Below are positions 35,661 through 48,334 of a DNA stretch of 64,000 nt, piece by piece. How positions within the stretch are numbered: the stretch's first letter is position 1; each line of letters starts with the position of its first letter. The notes beneath the pieces are model-generated. The model did not search any database. It was not told where the DNA came from and saw only the letters and a list, made by a program, of their open reading frames with translations. Source of the DNA: Mesostigma viride (lineage: Eukaryota > Streptophyta > Mesostigmatophyceae > Mesostigmatales > Mesostigmataceae); the NCBI GenBank assembly GCA_009746045.1, contig RPFO01000644.1:1113201-1177200 (forward strand), written 5' to 3'. Position numbers and translations under genes: made by a program.

Positions 35661-36785
35661 ACCCAAATTGCAGCTTGCAGGTTCAATCGGATTTCTCTGA
35701 AAATAGTTTCTTATAATGGGCGAGAACGAACGCCGCAATCGAAGTGTTCCTGACGGCGGCAAAGATTACGTGGCACGCTCTTGGGGTTCCAGTTTCGCTG
35801 GCATGGCCGGCGACTAGGGCCGTATTTAGCGGATGATAATCAGTTTGGATTTCGCAACTGGGTGATTAGTTACGGGCAGTTTTCGTTGTTGTTCAGGCGG
35901 TTAAAAAGGTCGTATTTATAAGGCCTTTTAATTTTGTATGCTGGCCTGAAACTGCCTTTGATTGGTGACTAGTGTAGTTACAAAAGTTCTGACTCGAATC
36001 ATTTTGCTGACATTTCGTAGTTGCCGGTCTGACATTTGAGTTGTGTCAGTAAGGCTGGGATTTTTTTAGGGGCGTTGCCATGTAGCGTGTTGTGTCGTCT
36101 TTTTAGGGACCTTGCGAGGAAGGGGAAGGTCTTTTTTCTTGCCCACCCACCCTCCCTGTGTTTTGTTGTCTTGGGGATTCGCAAACTTTGCTCGGAGAAC
36201 TGCAAATGGCAGGGGACGCCATTTTGCTGTCTGGACATTTTAAGCGACCACTTACAGTAATGTTTTCAATAAGAAGTTGGTGGAGTGGGAGCAATGGATA
36301 CACGAAGTGACATTCAAGATACAAGTGAAGAATCAAGACTGATTACATGGATTACTCCTAGAATATGTGATTAACTAAAATGATACTCTTTCATTTATTC
36401 CTTATTAATGGGATGACACTTATAACAAAACGACAGTCATTGTCCACATTTTTCATCACTAGCCTCATTTCACTTGATCATAAAATTAAAGATGCAGTAC
36501 TGATTAGCTACTCACACTTGAATGGTTCACATGGCCATCATCATGCTATAGCACTTGACCGTCTAGGCCTCTAGGGGCGTTAATTGTCTCATCAATAAAT
36601 TAGTCGGGCCATGATGAATTAATCACCTGCATGCCACTGTCAGTGTGATAAATACAAGCTTACTCGGTCCTCCAGTGCCTGCTTCGTTGGAAGCGAAATC
36701 CCCCCAGTCACCACGGCATTCCTGCATGCGGCCACAGCTTTCATAGCGTCCTTGAAAGACTCTGATGAAGCGACGTTGAAAGGAA
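35661..36785. other. unannotated stretch
   Basis: A 33-codon frame from ATG 35716 (starting MGENERRNRSVPDGG) and small frames at 36.0-36.3 kb have no support. Possibly the 5' remains of the element whose 3' end follows. Confidence 0.4.
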
Positions 36786-37355
36786 TTGCATTCTCATAAA
36801 ACATTTAAGCAATTGCAATGTGGGCCTTCTGTGCTCGGTCAGGTTCAAATGTGTGCCATGGTTTGGCCGGTCTTTCCCCACTCCACCATCAAGTGCGAGG
36901 ACGCGGATGGGGCCGCCCTCTACTCACCCAACCACCGCCCCGACATTACCGTGCTTGACTACGCCGGGCAGGGTTGCCACCTGCTCATCGATGTCTCCGT
37001 GGCTTGGCCGCTCTCCGGTCGCCACATCCTCCGGGCGGCTGTGAATGCCGGCGCTGCTGCCGCTGTGGCTGAGCGCGACAAGTTTGCCTCCTACGGCAAT
37101 GTGGGGCCCCACCGGGTCATCCCCTTTGTCCTTAAGGAGTTCGGGGCCATGGGCCCCAAGACAGCAGAGTTTTTCCACGAGTGCTGCCAGCGCCGTGAAG
37201 ACCGCCTCGACCTCGAGGGTCAGACCGCCCCGTGGTCTGCCCGCACGTGGTCCTCGTATTGGCGGCAGCGCCTGTCACTCGCCCTCACTCGCACCGTGGC
37301 AGATGTGTTATTCCGCCGCACCCGGGCCGACTTTGTCGCGACCCATGCGGTCTAA
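36786..37355 (+). pseudogene. 3' fragment of a non-LTR retrotransposon: restriction-like endonuclease region
   Basis: A 189-codon frame without an ATG at its start, closing at TAA 37353-37355. Convincing from about 36,843. It contains NHRPDITVLDYAGQG, then LLIDVSVAWP, AERDKFASYG, VIPFVLKEFG and a Trp/Arg-rich end (SYWRQRLSLAL). The order RPD, ID(V), K...Y and PFVxExG is that of PD-(D/E)XK-like endonuclease domains at the C-terminus of RLE-type LINEs, some of which (Dualen/RandI) are known from green algae. The upstream reverse transcriptase is missing, as expected of a 5'-truncated LINE copy. Codon use is GC-rich compared with its surroundings. Confidence 0.65.
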
Positions 37356-37959
37356 ATCCCTCCCAGGCCTGCATGGTGGGCCGGCAGCGAAGTGGCTGCG
37401 TGTCGTAGTTTTGTGATGTAGTTAGTTGTACCTTGTGCAGCTGGCGTGATCCTTGGATGTCCGTGTGTGTCAGATTACATGCTATTAATTTCTTCAGGGT
37501 TCTTCTTCTTTTCGGGGTTTTCCCTTATGTTGCATGCCAATCTCACCTCCGTAATTCATCATTTCAATGAATATATATCCAAATTAGTGCACGAGTGACG
37601 CTTGACAGCAGACTATTGATTGTAACTAGTTGGTGTTCAATCAAGGTGCAACTTTGCGGCCAGCCTGCAGATGTTGCAAGTACTGAAATGTGTTTGCTTC
37701 TTTCCAGGTTAATCAGAGCTCATTTGCATTGTTTAGTGCATTTAATGATCCATTAAATGCTCCAAATGACCATATATGTGACGGTTGACAGCATAATTGC
37801 TGGCCATCCTGCCTCTACATATCAGGGGTGCAACTTGGTACTTGAGCTGAATATGTATGTTATATGTATTTAATGTGTCTGCCCATTTGCAGGTCAAGCA
37901 GAAACGATTTGTGATGTGTGTAATTAATCATGAATAAAATTGGCATTTTTGGCGTTTTA
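37356..37959. other. unannotated stretch after the LINE fragment
   Basis: Presumed 3' tail of the LINE plus ordinary A/T-rich sequence; no clear poly-A or short terminal repeat. Confidence 0.4.
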
Positions 37960-38252
37960 ACCCCTACATAAATGGTCTGGCTGCCGATTTTCCGTCAAAA
38001 ACTGAGTTAGAGCCAATGCATCGGCCCCTCGGTGGGGGACCAAATGCCGCGAAAACTATTGAGAATTTGGAAAGGTTTAGCTGAGAAGATCGAAAGTTTA
38101 TAATTTTCCTCACAGCATGATATACTAGGGTTTGCATACTTCTGACAACGTTACAGGAATGTTCTGGTCGGTCAAAGTACAAGGGGTAAGGATCCTTTTT
38201 CACGTAAAACGTGCATTCCTGAAAACGACGACCTGGCCACGGCGGCTTGCGC
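37960..38252 (-). repeat. dispersed repeat, copy 2 (inverted relative to 1,810-2,106)
   Basis: Matches the first copy in reverse complement; see that entry. Confidence 0.75.
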
Positions 38253-39830
38253 CCACACATGGCATTTATGTACGTTTGCGTTCGAATTTTCTCGCCAAAC
38301 GTAAGAAATAGCTTTTATGCGTCCTACATAAAGATAATACAGTCCAATTTTTGGCTAGCGGGAATGCCATTTGATAGGTGTCGGCAGCCTCCTTGCTGGA
38401 AAAAACTGCGATCAGTCCGGAAGATAGAATTTACGTTGACAGCAATACCTTTACGGCGTATTGTAAGGGATACATCAGCATATTCGCACTTTTCATGATG
38501 CATCGTAGTCGTAAACGCGCAAGGGTGGCCAGAAATCGCCGAATCTAGCGACCATGCTGCACAACTTTGGTGTGCCGCAACGTGCCATTTTGCGGCCACC
38601 GCCTGGGCCAAGGTAACGCCAGTCAAGAGAGGTCAAGCTGGAATATCGTTTTCTTATCGATGTTTGACGTTTATATATATGTTCTAGCTTGTGTATCACA
38701 TTCTTTTTGCATTATTCATGCTCTTTCTTGACCATGGCCTGGCCCTTCCTAAAACACCCTTCTTAGATGCTGCCCTCAGTCAGTTGACCTGCCATAGTGT
38801 GATGATGATGATTATTAGAGGCCGTATGGGTTTGAATACCTCCATTAATATGTTTGTTATACATTTCCCACACACACATTGCACGGGTGTGAGGCAGTTG
38901 GCTGGGCTCTGTGGCATCATCAAGCATGTAATGCATGGTGAGTTAAAATTTCCCATTGTCAGCATGTGCCACCAGGTGTGCTGGCCATCACCTGGCAAGC
39001 AATGGCAGCTTAGGCCTAGTTTATCCTTGCTAGGGCAAGCTGAAATAGGCTTAACAACACAGTCTAGTTTGTTGGTGGTTGCCTCCTAGAATGCATGCCT
39101 TGCGTAGGGTATCCGTACCTCGTTACCTACGTGCATGGGCAGGGTCCCACCTGCACATACAATACTGTAGGTGCAGGGTGATGATGCAGCTAATAATGTT
39201 TGCCCATCATTGTTCAAGGGAAATGTGTGGTATGGCATGGTTGGTGGCCATTTTGGTTGGTAGTATGCCCACCCCTACCCACTTGGTTGCTTTTTACCAA
39301 CGGTACCCCTGCAGGCTTTACTTGGTGTAACTATTCATATACCCACCCAATCATGACCCCAATGGCTCAAACTGTTCACCATGAATTTATCATCCCTGAA
39401 GTGATAGGTGTCTATGTCTAATTACGTAATTCACAATGCACAATCTACCAAGAATGAAAACACGCATCAGTCTTGGCCCCCCTGACTTTGACAGTAGTTT
39501 TTTATGGCCTACCCTGCAGATATATGGGCTTGTGATAGCTCACCCCGAAGGGCAATTCATGGACATGCTTGACCCCCAAGGACAGCCCTTGGATGTTGGT
39601 AGGTTGGTTGTGGGGTGGTTTACAATATAGTGATATTTACAGCCGATTTATCGGCTGTAATTCTGCCCATTTGGGGGTTAAATGCTTTTCGACCTCACTG
39701 ACCAGCAAGCACCAGGTAGCTAGCCAACCAAGGTGCAACTAGATATCATAAGGAAGCTTGCCACCAAGTTTGACCATCATCTGAACATAACTGCAGCTGG
39801 GACGAATAAGAATGTATTTTTTTGGCAGTT
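38253..39830. other. unannotated stretch with one short hairpin
   Basis: TTACAGCCGATTTATCGGCT...GTAA near 39,637-39,660 forms a perfect 10-bp stem. No convincing exon seen. Confidence 0.45.
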
Positions 39831-41020
39831 TCAGACCGTTGTGCACAGGATCCAAAATCATACCGTGCACCAGGGGGCCTTTAGGGGACGGCAGGAAAGC
39901 ACCGGTACAACTGCAGGATGTAACGAGAACGTGCAAGTGGTAACAAATGCTGATTCACCTCCACAGTCTCTTTAGTATGTAACTATTCCTCTGTCAACGC
40001 GTCAACACAGGAATGAACAAGGATCTTGATCTCTTTGCCAACACATCAATGGCAGAGGACGCAAATCACCTAGTTGCTAAGCCTATATGCAGCGGGAAAA
40101 CTTGCCGAGAAGCAACATTTCAGGAGAAGCCTTGCTGATTTCCAGGGGGCTGGTAGTTTTACCTTGCTATAAGAAACAAAGTGCTAGGTCTAGCCCAGCA
40201 CTGCAGGGATCCCTGCTGGACATACATAGTTGACCTGTGACACAGAGCTAGTCAACTGACGACCCATCGCTCACAGAGTAGTCAATGACGTCAAAGACCC
40301 CAGCTCAGGTGGGATGGTGCCGAACAGATAGTTGGTAGACAGCCCCCTGCCGGCCAACACCATTCATCAGCCGGGCCATGATGGCACACGCACACGCACG
40401 GACAGGGAATGTCAGTGTGCAGTGTCCAGGACGCAGCACACCACGCACAACCGCAGAGAAACGAATGGGTCAATGCGAGCCATCAAATGGCAGGGTTGTT
40501 GAATAGATAGTAGTACATGTATGTTGGACGTGCACAGGATGTGCGTCGAATAAGAATGTCTTTTTTTGGCAGTTTCAGACCGTTGTGCACAGGATCCAAA
40601 ATCATACCGTGCACATGGGGGCCTTTAGGGGACGGCAGGAAAGCACCGGTACAACTGCAGGATGTAACGAAAATGTGCAAGTGGTAACGAATGCTGATTC
40701 ACCTCCACAGTCTCTTTAGTATGTAACTATTCCTCTGTCAACGCGTCAACACAGGAATGAACAAGGATCTTGATCTCTGTGCCAACACATTGGCAGAGGA
40801 CACGAATCACCTACTGTAGTTGCTAAGCCTATATGCAGCGGGAAAACTTGCCGAGAAGCAACATTTCAGGAGAAGCCTTGCTGATTTCCAGGGGGCTGGT
40901 AGTTTTACCTTGCTATAAGAAACAAAGTGCTAGGTCTAGCCTAGCACTGCAGGGAGCCCTGCTGGACATACATAGTTGACATGTGACACAGAGCTAGTCA
41001 ACTGACGACCCATCGCTCAC
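39831..41020 (-). repeat. tandem LRR-exon cassettes, locus 2, ~745-bp unit
   Basis: Two near-identical units, each with GGCAGTTTCAGACCGTTGTG, GCACCGGTACAACTGCAGGA and an LRR exon. A related spacer is at 16,871-17,264 in locus 1. Confidence 0.85.
40275..40346 (-). CDS. LRR exon, locus 2
   Basis: 72 bases, phase 2-2, GTGAGC donor. Reads NYLFGTIPPELGSLTSLTTL; Phe replaces the usual Ser before GTIP in this sub-family. Confidence 0.8.
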
Positions 41021-41092
41021 AGAGTATGCAATGACGTCAAAGACCCCAGCTCAGGTGGGATGGTGCCGAACAGATCGTTGACAGACAGCCCC
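41021..41092 (-). CDS. LRR exon, locus 2
   Basis: 72 bases, phase 2-2. Reads NDLFGTIPPELGSLTSLHTL. Confidence 0.8.
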
Positions 41093-41543
41093 CTGCCGGC
41101 CAACACCATTCATCAGCCGGACCATGATGGCACACGCACACGCACGGACAGGGAACGTCAGTGTGCAGTGTCCAGGACGAAGCACACCACGCACAACCGC
41201 AGAGAAACGAATGGGTCAATGCGAGCCATCAAATGGCAGGGTTGTTGAATACAGTAGTAGTACATATGCTGGATGTGCACAGGATGTGCGTCAACTTTGT
41301 GTCGACGCATAAAAAGTAATATGTAGCTTAACGCTGTTCAAGTTCCACCGCCCAGCTGTCCTGGTCCACTCACACTACGTACCACAGGACGGTGACAGCC
41401 GTCAGATTAGTAGGAAAATGTTGCATACACTACAAGGTAGGCCACACGCCGGTCGCCCGGTCAGATGAGTCCAGAGCAATTGTTGAACAGTCAGGTGTCC
41501 ATACATAATGAATAAGAATGCCAGTTTCCAAGGTAAGCCTTTC

Positions 41544-41577
<34 letters not shown>

Positions 41578-41747
41578 ATCTCTGGTGCAGTTGAGGGATG
41601 ATGTGAGCAAACGGGCAAGGCAGGGCTTCGCTTGGCTGCATATGTGGTTCTTAACCAGGTATTCAATGCCAACGACATGGGCTGGTTTGGCCGGTGGGGC
41701 ATTGGAGCAAGCACAGGTTAACAAGAACACGATGACGGGTTGCTCAC

Positions 41748-41819
41748 AATTCTCCCAGTGACGTCAAAGACCCCAGCTCAGGTGGGATGGGGCCGAACAG
41801 ATTGTTGGTAGACAGCCCC
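41748..41819 (-). CDS. LRR exon, locus 2
   Basis: 72 bases, phase 2-2. Reads NNLFGPIPPELGSLTSLGEL. Its last codons match the exon at 17,899, suggesting these two are true counterparts. Confidence 0.8.
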
Positions 41820-43449
41820 CTGCCGGCCAACACCATTCATAAGCCGGGCCATGATGGCACACGCACACGCACGGACAGGGAAAGTCAGTGTGCAGTGTCC
41901 AGGACGCAGCACACCAATGCACAACAAGAGAGAAACGGATGGATCAATGGCGAGCCATAAAATGGCAGCGTTGTTGAATACAGTAATAGCAGTATGCTGG
42001 CCCACTGCCCAGCTGTGCCCACTCACACTACAGGGGTCACCCGCAGTATCGCAACAAGAATCGCAACTTCGCAACTTTCCAGGAGGACCAAGAAACACTT
42101 TTGTTGCGATTCTTGCGGGGACCGATTTTTCGGGAAAGTTGCGAATCGGCAAACGCATGGTATCGCAACTAAAGATACATCCCGACGTGAAGTATGTCAC
42201 TCCTTGGCTGACCGGCGCGAAGAATCAACCGAACTGAAATGAGCGGCGTGTCCAGAGTTCAGCAAGGGCATTGTATGTATATACCGTAGTAGACTGTGAG
42301 GGGCACGTTGTGTAATTATATGCGTTTCACCGCCTCACAGGCGGATGATCATGTTTTGCTATGTTTTGCGTGCACAAGTGCCTGAGACACGGACATTCAT
42401 AGCTCATACTAAACTGATTGCATGGTGCAGGAGCATGGATGCATTCCAAAATTTGTAGGCATGATTGGTACGCTATAAAAATGCTATAGCCGCAGTCGCG
42501 CAACATCTAATGAGGCGCACATTATCTCAGGCTGGTTTTTACTGAGTCTACGCGCGTTTACAGTGTTTCTGCTAAGGGGTTTTGTCATTCGTCAAATGGT
42601 TGACTATTTGCCTCAGCACTTCGTCAAATGGTTGACTATTTGCCTCAGCAATTCGTCAAACTGGTTGACTAATTGCCTTGGCAATTCGTCAAACCTTTGG
42701 GGGGGGGGGGGGGGAGCTTTATTTCTTAAGGGGACGTGGCGCGCCGAATATTTTTCGCGCCAAAAAGTTTGCGGTACATACCGTCCGTACGGTGTATAAT
42801 ATGTGCCCGGACCGCTCAACCCTCGCGGAGGTGGCCATGGCGGCATGCCTTTAGGCAATATTAATCGATATGGCATGTGAAAAGCTAGAAAAAGTGCATG
42901 AATTTTGCAGAAGACTAGTTGATGGCCTCATTTCATGGCGGAAAGGTTACGGTTTGCGATATCGCTCATTTCTCGAACGGCTACGGGCGCGGGGGTCCAG
43001 GATATAATTTCTCTTGCAGATAATGAAATTTAATGCATGTTTACGGCAGCGATTGTGAGGCAACGTAGGCTCTAAAGAGCGATCATGAAGCTAACGTAAT
43101 GGCGTTGTCGAGTTTGTGCCGAAGCTTCCCAGTTTCTTTTACATTTCCGGCATTCAAGGTACGAACCTACGCAAGCTTGCGCATGTCGCCTTCGACATAT
43201 TCACGGAAGGCGCACCTGCCTTGTTCGCCTGGACAATGGATGATGTCTTTATTGTTCGCGCTTGCGTGCCAGTTTATGCATCAAACCTTTCCACGCAGGC
43301 ATGTGCATTAACGTCCGCCTTTCGCCTTTTTTTCGGGCAGTTTTCCTGCAGGAAGCGCTCCATTTCTTTCGGTTGCCTCGTCATGGATCCCTAGGAATTT
43401 CGTACGATTTCGTGTATTCTGATCAGGCACTCCGCAAAGGTGAAAACCA

Positions 43450-43600
43450 TTTGCATTCAGTGCCGGGCCGCGGAAAACGCGGAAAAACGCGATCTGCAAA
43501 TGAATCCGACCGGAATCGAACTGGGGACCTCTCGCACCAATTTTGCTGACTATAGGACGGACGTCTCCGGTTACCATGGCATCGCCAACTTACACCTACA
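43450..43600 (-). repeat. tRNA-related (SINE-like) segment
   Basis: On the minus strand CAGTTCGATTCC is a good B-box/T-loop, and a possible upstream TGGTAACCGG lies where an A-box would be. Stems do not pair into a cloverleaf. Tentative. Confidence 0.25.
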
Positions 43601-45560
43601 GTCATCCGCAAAAGTTCTCCTGTCCGGGGAGTGGTGCAAGCCTTTCGGATTTGGTACTAGATAAATCACTCGAGATCTGTGTGTAGGAGTACTACACACG
43701 TGTCTGCACGCGAGACTTGTTCAGTCTCGCACCGTGAGACGGGCTGAACACGGCTGAACCCTTCTTTTTAGTAGAAGGGGGCGTAGCCGGTACTATCGAA
43801 ATCGTGTAGTTTGTGGCTGGCATGCTTAAGGCGCCGAGGTTGAGTTGTTGGTAATGTGTTGGCATTTGTTTTCCATAATCCTTTGGACATGAGCTTACTC
43901 AGACGCTTTGTTTTGTGCCGGATCTGACACGCCTGTTTTAGAAACGACACCCGGCATGTGCCTAGAGGCTAACAAGCTGGCATCAGCTTCTTAGCAAATT
44001 ACGATATTGGAAAGGAACGTGAGAGTGGTTCTTTTGCTGGCCACACTGCATGAGTGGCATTGCATTAGATAGGTGTTTCCATTGCTTTCCTTGAGCTATA
44101 ACCATAGAGACTTCCCTGCTATGTGTGCAGCAAGGCAGGCTGGACAGGATGTGAATGCTTGGCAGACAGCAGTATGACTTGCTGCCAAGTTCGCAGGCCG
44201 CAGTTGCCTCTATGTATTGCTTGGGCAGTCTTTCTAAGGCTTTTACACGTATGCTTGCTGAGTTCTTGGCATAAATTTACATGGTAACCTTGGGCAGAGC
44301 ATAGTGTTGTATGCTCTCTTGGTGCATGTATCCTAGCGATGGTGTTGCTATGCCCACGCTGGCAAGGCTGGCCATGCTGAGGGCAGGGGAGGGCAGATGC
44401 GGTGCCTAGCCTTTTCTTATGTTGTGTGATCGAGTTGGGCATGTTTTGGGGCTTCTTGGATGGAAAGCATCATGTCTAGGTGGCCTTATACACAGAAAAA
44501 CCTCACGCAAGTTCAGGTTTTAGCATGCAAAACCTTATAACTTGAGCTAGACTTGTCGGAATGACCTGGGACTTGGACCACAGCTGTACCCTGTTAGCCG
44601 GATTTTCGCTACATTTTGTTGCCTTATCTGAAGTGTTTATGACATGTTTAGTCCCAATGTCCGGTAAAAAAAGGGTTGTTTTGCTGGGAAATTAATAACT
44701 GTTCGAGGTTTTGCCATTTGCATGATGTAAATAGCTCGGTAAGCTAAAAACTTAGGGAACTATAGACGCTACATTTATTTTTGCCAACAAATGCGTGCAT
44801 TGGCTGGGGCATACCCAGCCCTTATTAGCGTCTTTTTCTATTTATAGCACACTAATGGCCAGCGTATTGATGGGGGTAGTACCCCCAACAAGTGCATCCA
44901 TGGACAACTCACCAGAGATGTTATTTAGTGCCCCCAATCATAATTTAGCATTGTGCAACTGAATTACAAGTGATGTTAGCACATGCCAAATTTTAAGGGT
45001 TTTGGGTTGCCACCTCCCCTTAATAATAAACTGAATCATCTGCTTGGGGTTTGTCAAATATCTAGCGATGTTTCTCTACTTTTGTCACGCATTATGTTAT
45101 CACGCATTATATGCGGGGAAAATTGACGCCGTCAGCTAGGTGTTTATTTACACGACTTGTTGTTGGGTTTGCATCCCTATTAATTGCACCCACAGGTCGT
45201 TGACTAGTTTAATATCATATACAATGTTTGAGTGTACTAAAATCCGATGATGTTGCTCGGAATACAGCAAGCGTTACCTGTCAGCACCGTTACAGGTGCC
45301 GTAATTTACATCGGCTCTCTCCGGATCAGATCAGGTCCGCAGTTTGTGGTGCCGCCCTGGAGGCGATAGGACTTTGAGCCTATCAGACCACACACACAAT
45401 GTACCATGATGTGGACAATAGATTACAGGCTGCAAAGTCGTTATTATCTAGTGTTCTTTCCGTGGTTGTAGAGACGCTAAGCTGCAGTGCCGTCAGATGT
45501 AAATCAACGGTGCATAATGCATTAGCCGCCACTACTTTGTGTGCCTAGAGTTGTTTGCTT
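43601..45560. other. unannotated interior of the hAT element
   Basis: No hAT catalytic or dimerisation (hATC) motif recognised on either strand; probably decayed or non-coding. Confidence 0.4.
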
Positions 45561-45690
45561 GCCTAGCCGTGTGTGGCCCCGACCCAGTGTTGGTCGTGTG
45601 ACCCTGCCCAGTGTTGGCATTGTCATTTGCCCTGGCCCAGTGTTGGCTATGGTAGACTGCGCCCAGTGTTGGCCGCACCGTGTTTTCCAC
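45561..45690. repeat. four spaced copies of CCCAGTGTTGG
   Basis: The 11-mer CCCAGTGTTGG recurs at roughly 30-40-base intervals between different spacer sequences. Could be degenerate tandem repeat or protein-binding sites. Confidence 0.6.
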
Positions 45691-45897
45691 TCTCAGTAAA
45701 CGTATTTTAATACAAGAAGTCTTTTCCATACACCTGTGCAATATCTGGGTCATAACAGGCAAAAGATCTTTCCTCCGAGCCCCGGTTTCTGACAGGGTTA
45801 AGGTCGCTCACACACGCATCACGCATGTAATGCATGTGGATAAAACACAATTTTAAAAGATGGTTGACTGGTTGTTGACGACAACATAAAACAACAA

Positions 45898-46410
45898 TTA
45901 GTATCGTTCACAGCTACATAGTCCAGTCGCCCAGTCCGTGACCTGTTGGGCCCATTCGTACTTCCCGTGGTCCCACCACTTCTCGCGGGCGGGCCGCTCC
46001 TTGCTATACTGCTTGGCATACTCCCGTCTCTGCCTTTTCGTCTTGGGAGCTGGCTTTCTCTTGCCCTTCTTCTTCCTTGGCTCAGAGCTGCCGCCAGCAT
46101 CGCCATCATCGGCCTTGCGCCTTGCTGTCTTGGCCCCCTCCTCGCCAGATTCCTCCTCACCAGATTCCTCCTCGCCAGAAATTGAGTCGCTGTCAGATGG
46201 ACCACTCTCGATCGCTAGGTGATGTTTCCTGGCCGCTATATTCCTCTTCCTGCGCATTAGACCCATTCTCTTCGTCAAGCTCTACTCTCTTGCGTTTGTC
46301 GCGGCCCTGCCTGCCCTCCTTTCCATCTAAACTACGACCTAGGTCCACGATATTTTCCGTTTTTTCCGGAACAGCTTCTCCAGGCTGCTTTTTAAACAGA
46401 GCATCTTAAG
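45898..46410 (-). pseudogene. acidic/basic nuclear-type protein, frameshifted
   Basis: Three overlapping minus-strand registers carry one compositional theme: an upstream part (DALFKKQPGEAVPEKT), an acidic part (RVELDEENGSNAQEEEY) and a long C-terminal part with SGEEESGEEESGEE, then KKKGKRKPAPKTKRQRRE and a terminal EKWWDHGKYEWAQQVTDW. Two indels break it. The Lys/Arg cluster looks like a nuclear localisation signal. It sits inside the hAT element and may be an accessory or captured gene. No family recognised. Confidence 0.4.
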
Positions 46411-47071
46411 GTACTAGTCTTGAAACCTGCCAAACCGTTTTTCTTTGACATTCTCTACCTCAACACTACCTATACATCGCAGGCGGCCATTAAAGAAACA
46501 ATTTCGCATGCAATATTATATTAGTCGCCAGACGGCATTCAGTTAATTTTTCACCTGCCTGCCTGCCTGCCCGCATTTAATTTTTCACCTCGCTGGTCGT
46601 GCCTTCCTCGTCTCACTTAACTGGCGGCTGCACTCGACAAGGGTTTTGTATCTCACAGGTTTTTAGTTCAGTACCTCCTCATTACTTCAGTTTTGGGTCC
46701 TGAACTTTGGGCAGTGTAGAAAGGCTTCAGCTGCATGGTACGGGCTGACGGCCTGACGCCGCGCCGATGGACCTATGGTCTGCCGGGTTGGCAAATACGT
46801 GTGCGGGGTATAATACGTGGACTTAAAATACGCGTATTATACGTGGGGGGTATAAAATACGCGGCGGTAAAATACGTGACAGTTTTTGTGGTCCAATTGT
46901 CAGTCACCCAATTAGCACGCTCCTTGATGATGGTCATGCAGTTATTGCAACTGAAATTTGGTGTATATGCTTATTTATTAAAATCTTCCATTTATGCCCT
47001 GGAATCCTATCTGATTATGATTTGTTAAATGCAGGGGGGAGCAGGCTGCAACGGGAATAGTAAGGAATCAA

Positions 47072-47694
47072 TTAATTAATTGATTGTAAGGAAAGCCATC
47101 CACTATATAATGCATGAGAGGACATAAGACACAACTTCCGAGAAGGAGGGGTGACGTGCCCTCCTTTGTACTGGATCATGCCGGCCACCAATGATCTGCT
47201 TGAAAGAGGCGCTCTCAGCCGCATTGAAGGCAATGCCCGGCGAACGTTCTCGATAAAAAATTCGGCAGCCAGCAGCTGGACACCTTTCTCGTCGACGGGA
47301 ACCAGCCATTTGGTGATGCTCAGCTGGCCTTTGCTGGGAACCGACGACAAGTCAGCCGGCGCAGCCCCTCCCATCTCCGCCATTGCCCTGTTCAAATTGT
47401 GCTGCTTCTTGGCGTAGACAGGTCTGACTGCTGCGACTTGTTGTTATACATCCTGAGAAACCTGCTCCGGATATTCGGTGGAATTTTGTCGCAGGGTAAC
47501 ATCCCTTCCCCTGCGATTCCGGCAAAGTGTGCACGGACTCGGAATACGCTGATTGCCCCCGCCCCCTATGAGAACTTCTTGTTGCAAAATGAGCAGAACT
47601 TATTCGACACAAACTGCGTTTTGTTACTAACAGCATCTGTGACTGCTTCTTTCTTCTCGAGAACGAAATCCCATTCAGGCCCTTTCTTCTTCAT
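47072..47694 (-). pseudogene. decayed N-terminal part of hAT transposase with BED zinc finger
   Basis: From ATG 47694: GPEWDFVLEKKEAV leads to CSFCNKKFS and then a TAG (47566-47568). Past the stop, in a shifted frame, come RVRAHFAGI and MLPC, completing a C-x2-C...H...C BED-like pattern. Further on come LLAAEFFIEN, then in another frame IAFNAAESASFKQIIG, and finally VTPPSRK. This order (FIEN, FN..ES..F, PPSR) is typical of hAT transposases before the catalytic core. At least one stop and two frameshifts, so inactive. Confidence 0.65.
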
Positions 47695-48334
47695 GGCTGC
47701 AAATCGAAAATGGCTGCACACTGTCGCACAGTCGCACTGGCCTCGTCGTCGCTATATTGCATTACACCGTCAGTAGCACAGCTGGCATTTGCTGGCACAC
47801 TGTTATTATGCGTTATGTACCTAGTCCTAGCTGTCTCCTACCGGCCAAACATTTTGCAAGCCTTGCGTTTAATGAAAAGAACTGTACGCATCTACTTCTA
47901 GTAGTAAAAATCTCAAATGTGCAGTGAGCGCGCCGCGCCCAGAACCTGGGCACCGCGCCAGTGCCCGCTGCCCGCTGGTACCCCCGAAAAATTCTAAGTC
48001 CAAACCGCGTGGTCAGACGTAAAATACGCGTAAAATACGCGGAGGCCCAAAATATGCTTTATCCCGCATTTTTCGCATTCGTACGGCATACAGACCAACC
48101 CGGATGGTCTGGCCTCTCTACATATGGGAAAACCTGACTTGCGTGGTTGACGAATACACTAAACATTTCGTCGAACCGGAACCTTGAGGAACTGCGAAAG
48201 ATATTCGTCAATTGGTTGACGAACTGCCGAATTTGTTGACGAATGGCCCAAAATGTTGACGAATTTACGACTAATATTAAAATTCGTCAACCAGTTGATG
48301 AATTCGTCACGTTAGCAGAAGCACTGCGCATTTA

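Larger units (their letters stand above)
42561..48326 (-). mobile_element. nested hAT-superfamily element, 5.77 kb
   Basis: Ends are CAGTGTTTCTGCTAA (left) and, inverted, CAGTGCTTCTGCTAA (right). They are flanked by CGCGTTTA (42553-42560) and CGCATTTA (48327-48334), an 8-base target duplication with one mismatch. Subterminal repeats of GTTGACGAAT/ATTCGTCAA type crowd both ends (42.58-42.70 and 48.15-48.31 kb), as is common for transposase-binding regions. A decayed BED-finger reading region lies at 47.1-47.7 kb. Confidence 0.75.

Noticed and set aside
36755-36790. Hammerhead ribozyme (CTGATGA ... GAAA)
   Set aside because: Core heptamer and GAAA are present with a weak 3-bp stem II, but I found no partner strand for stem I and no cleavage-site context.
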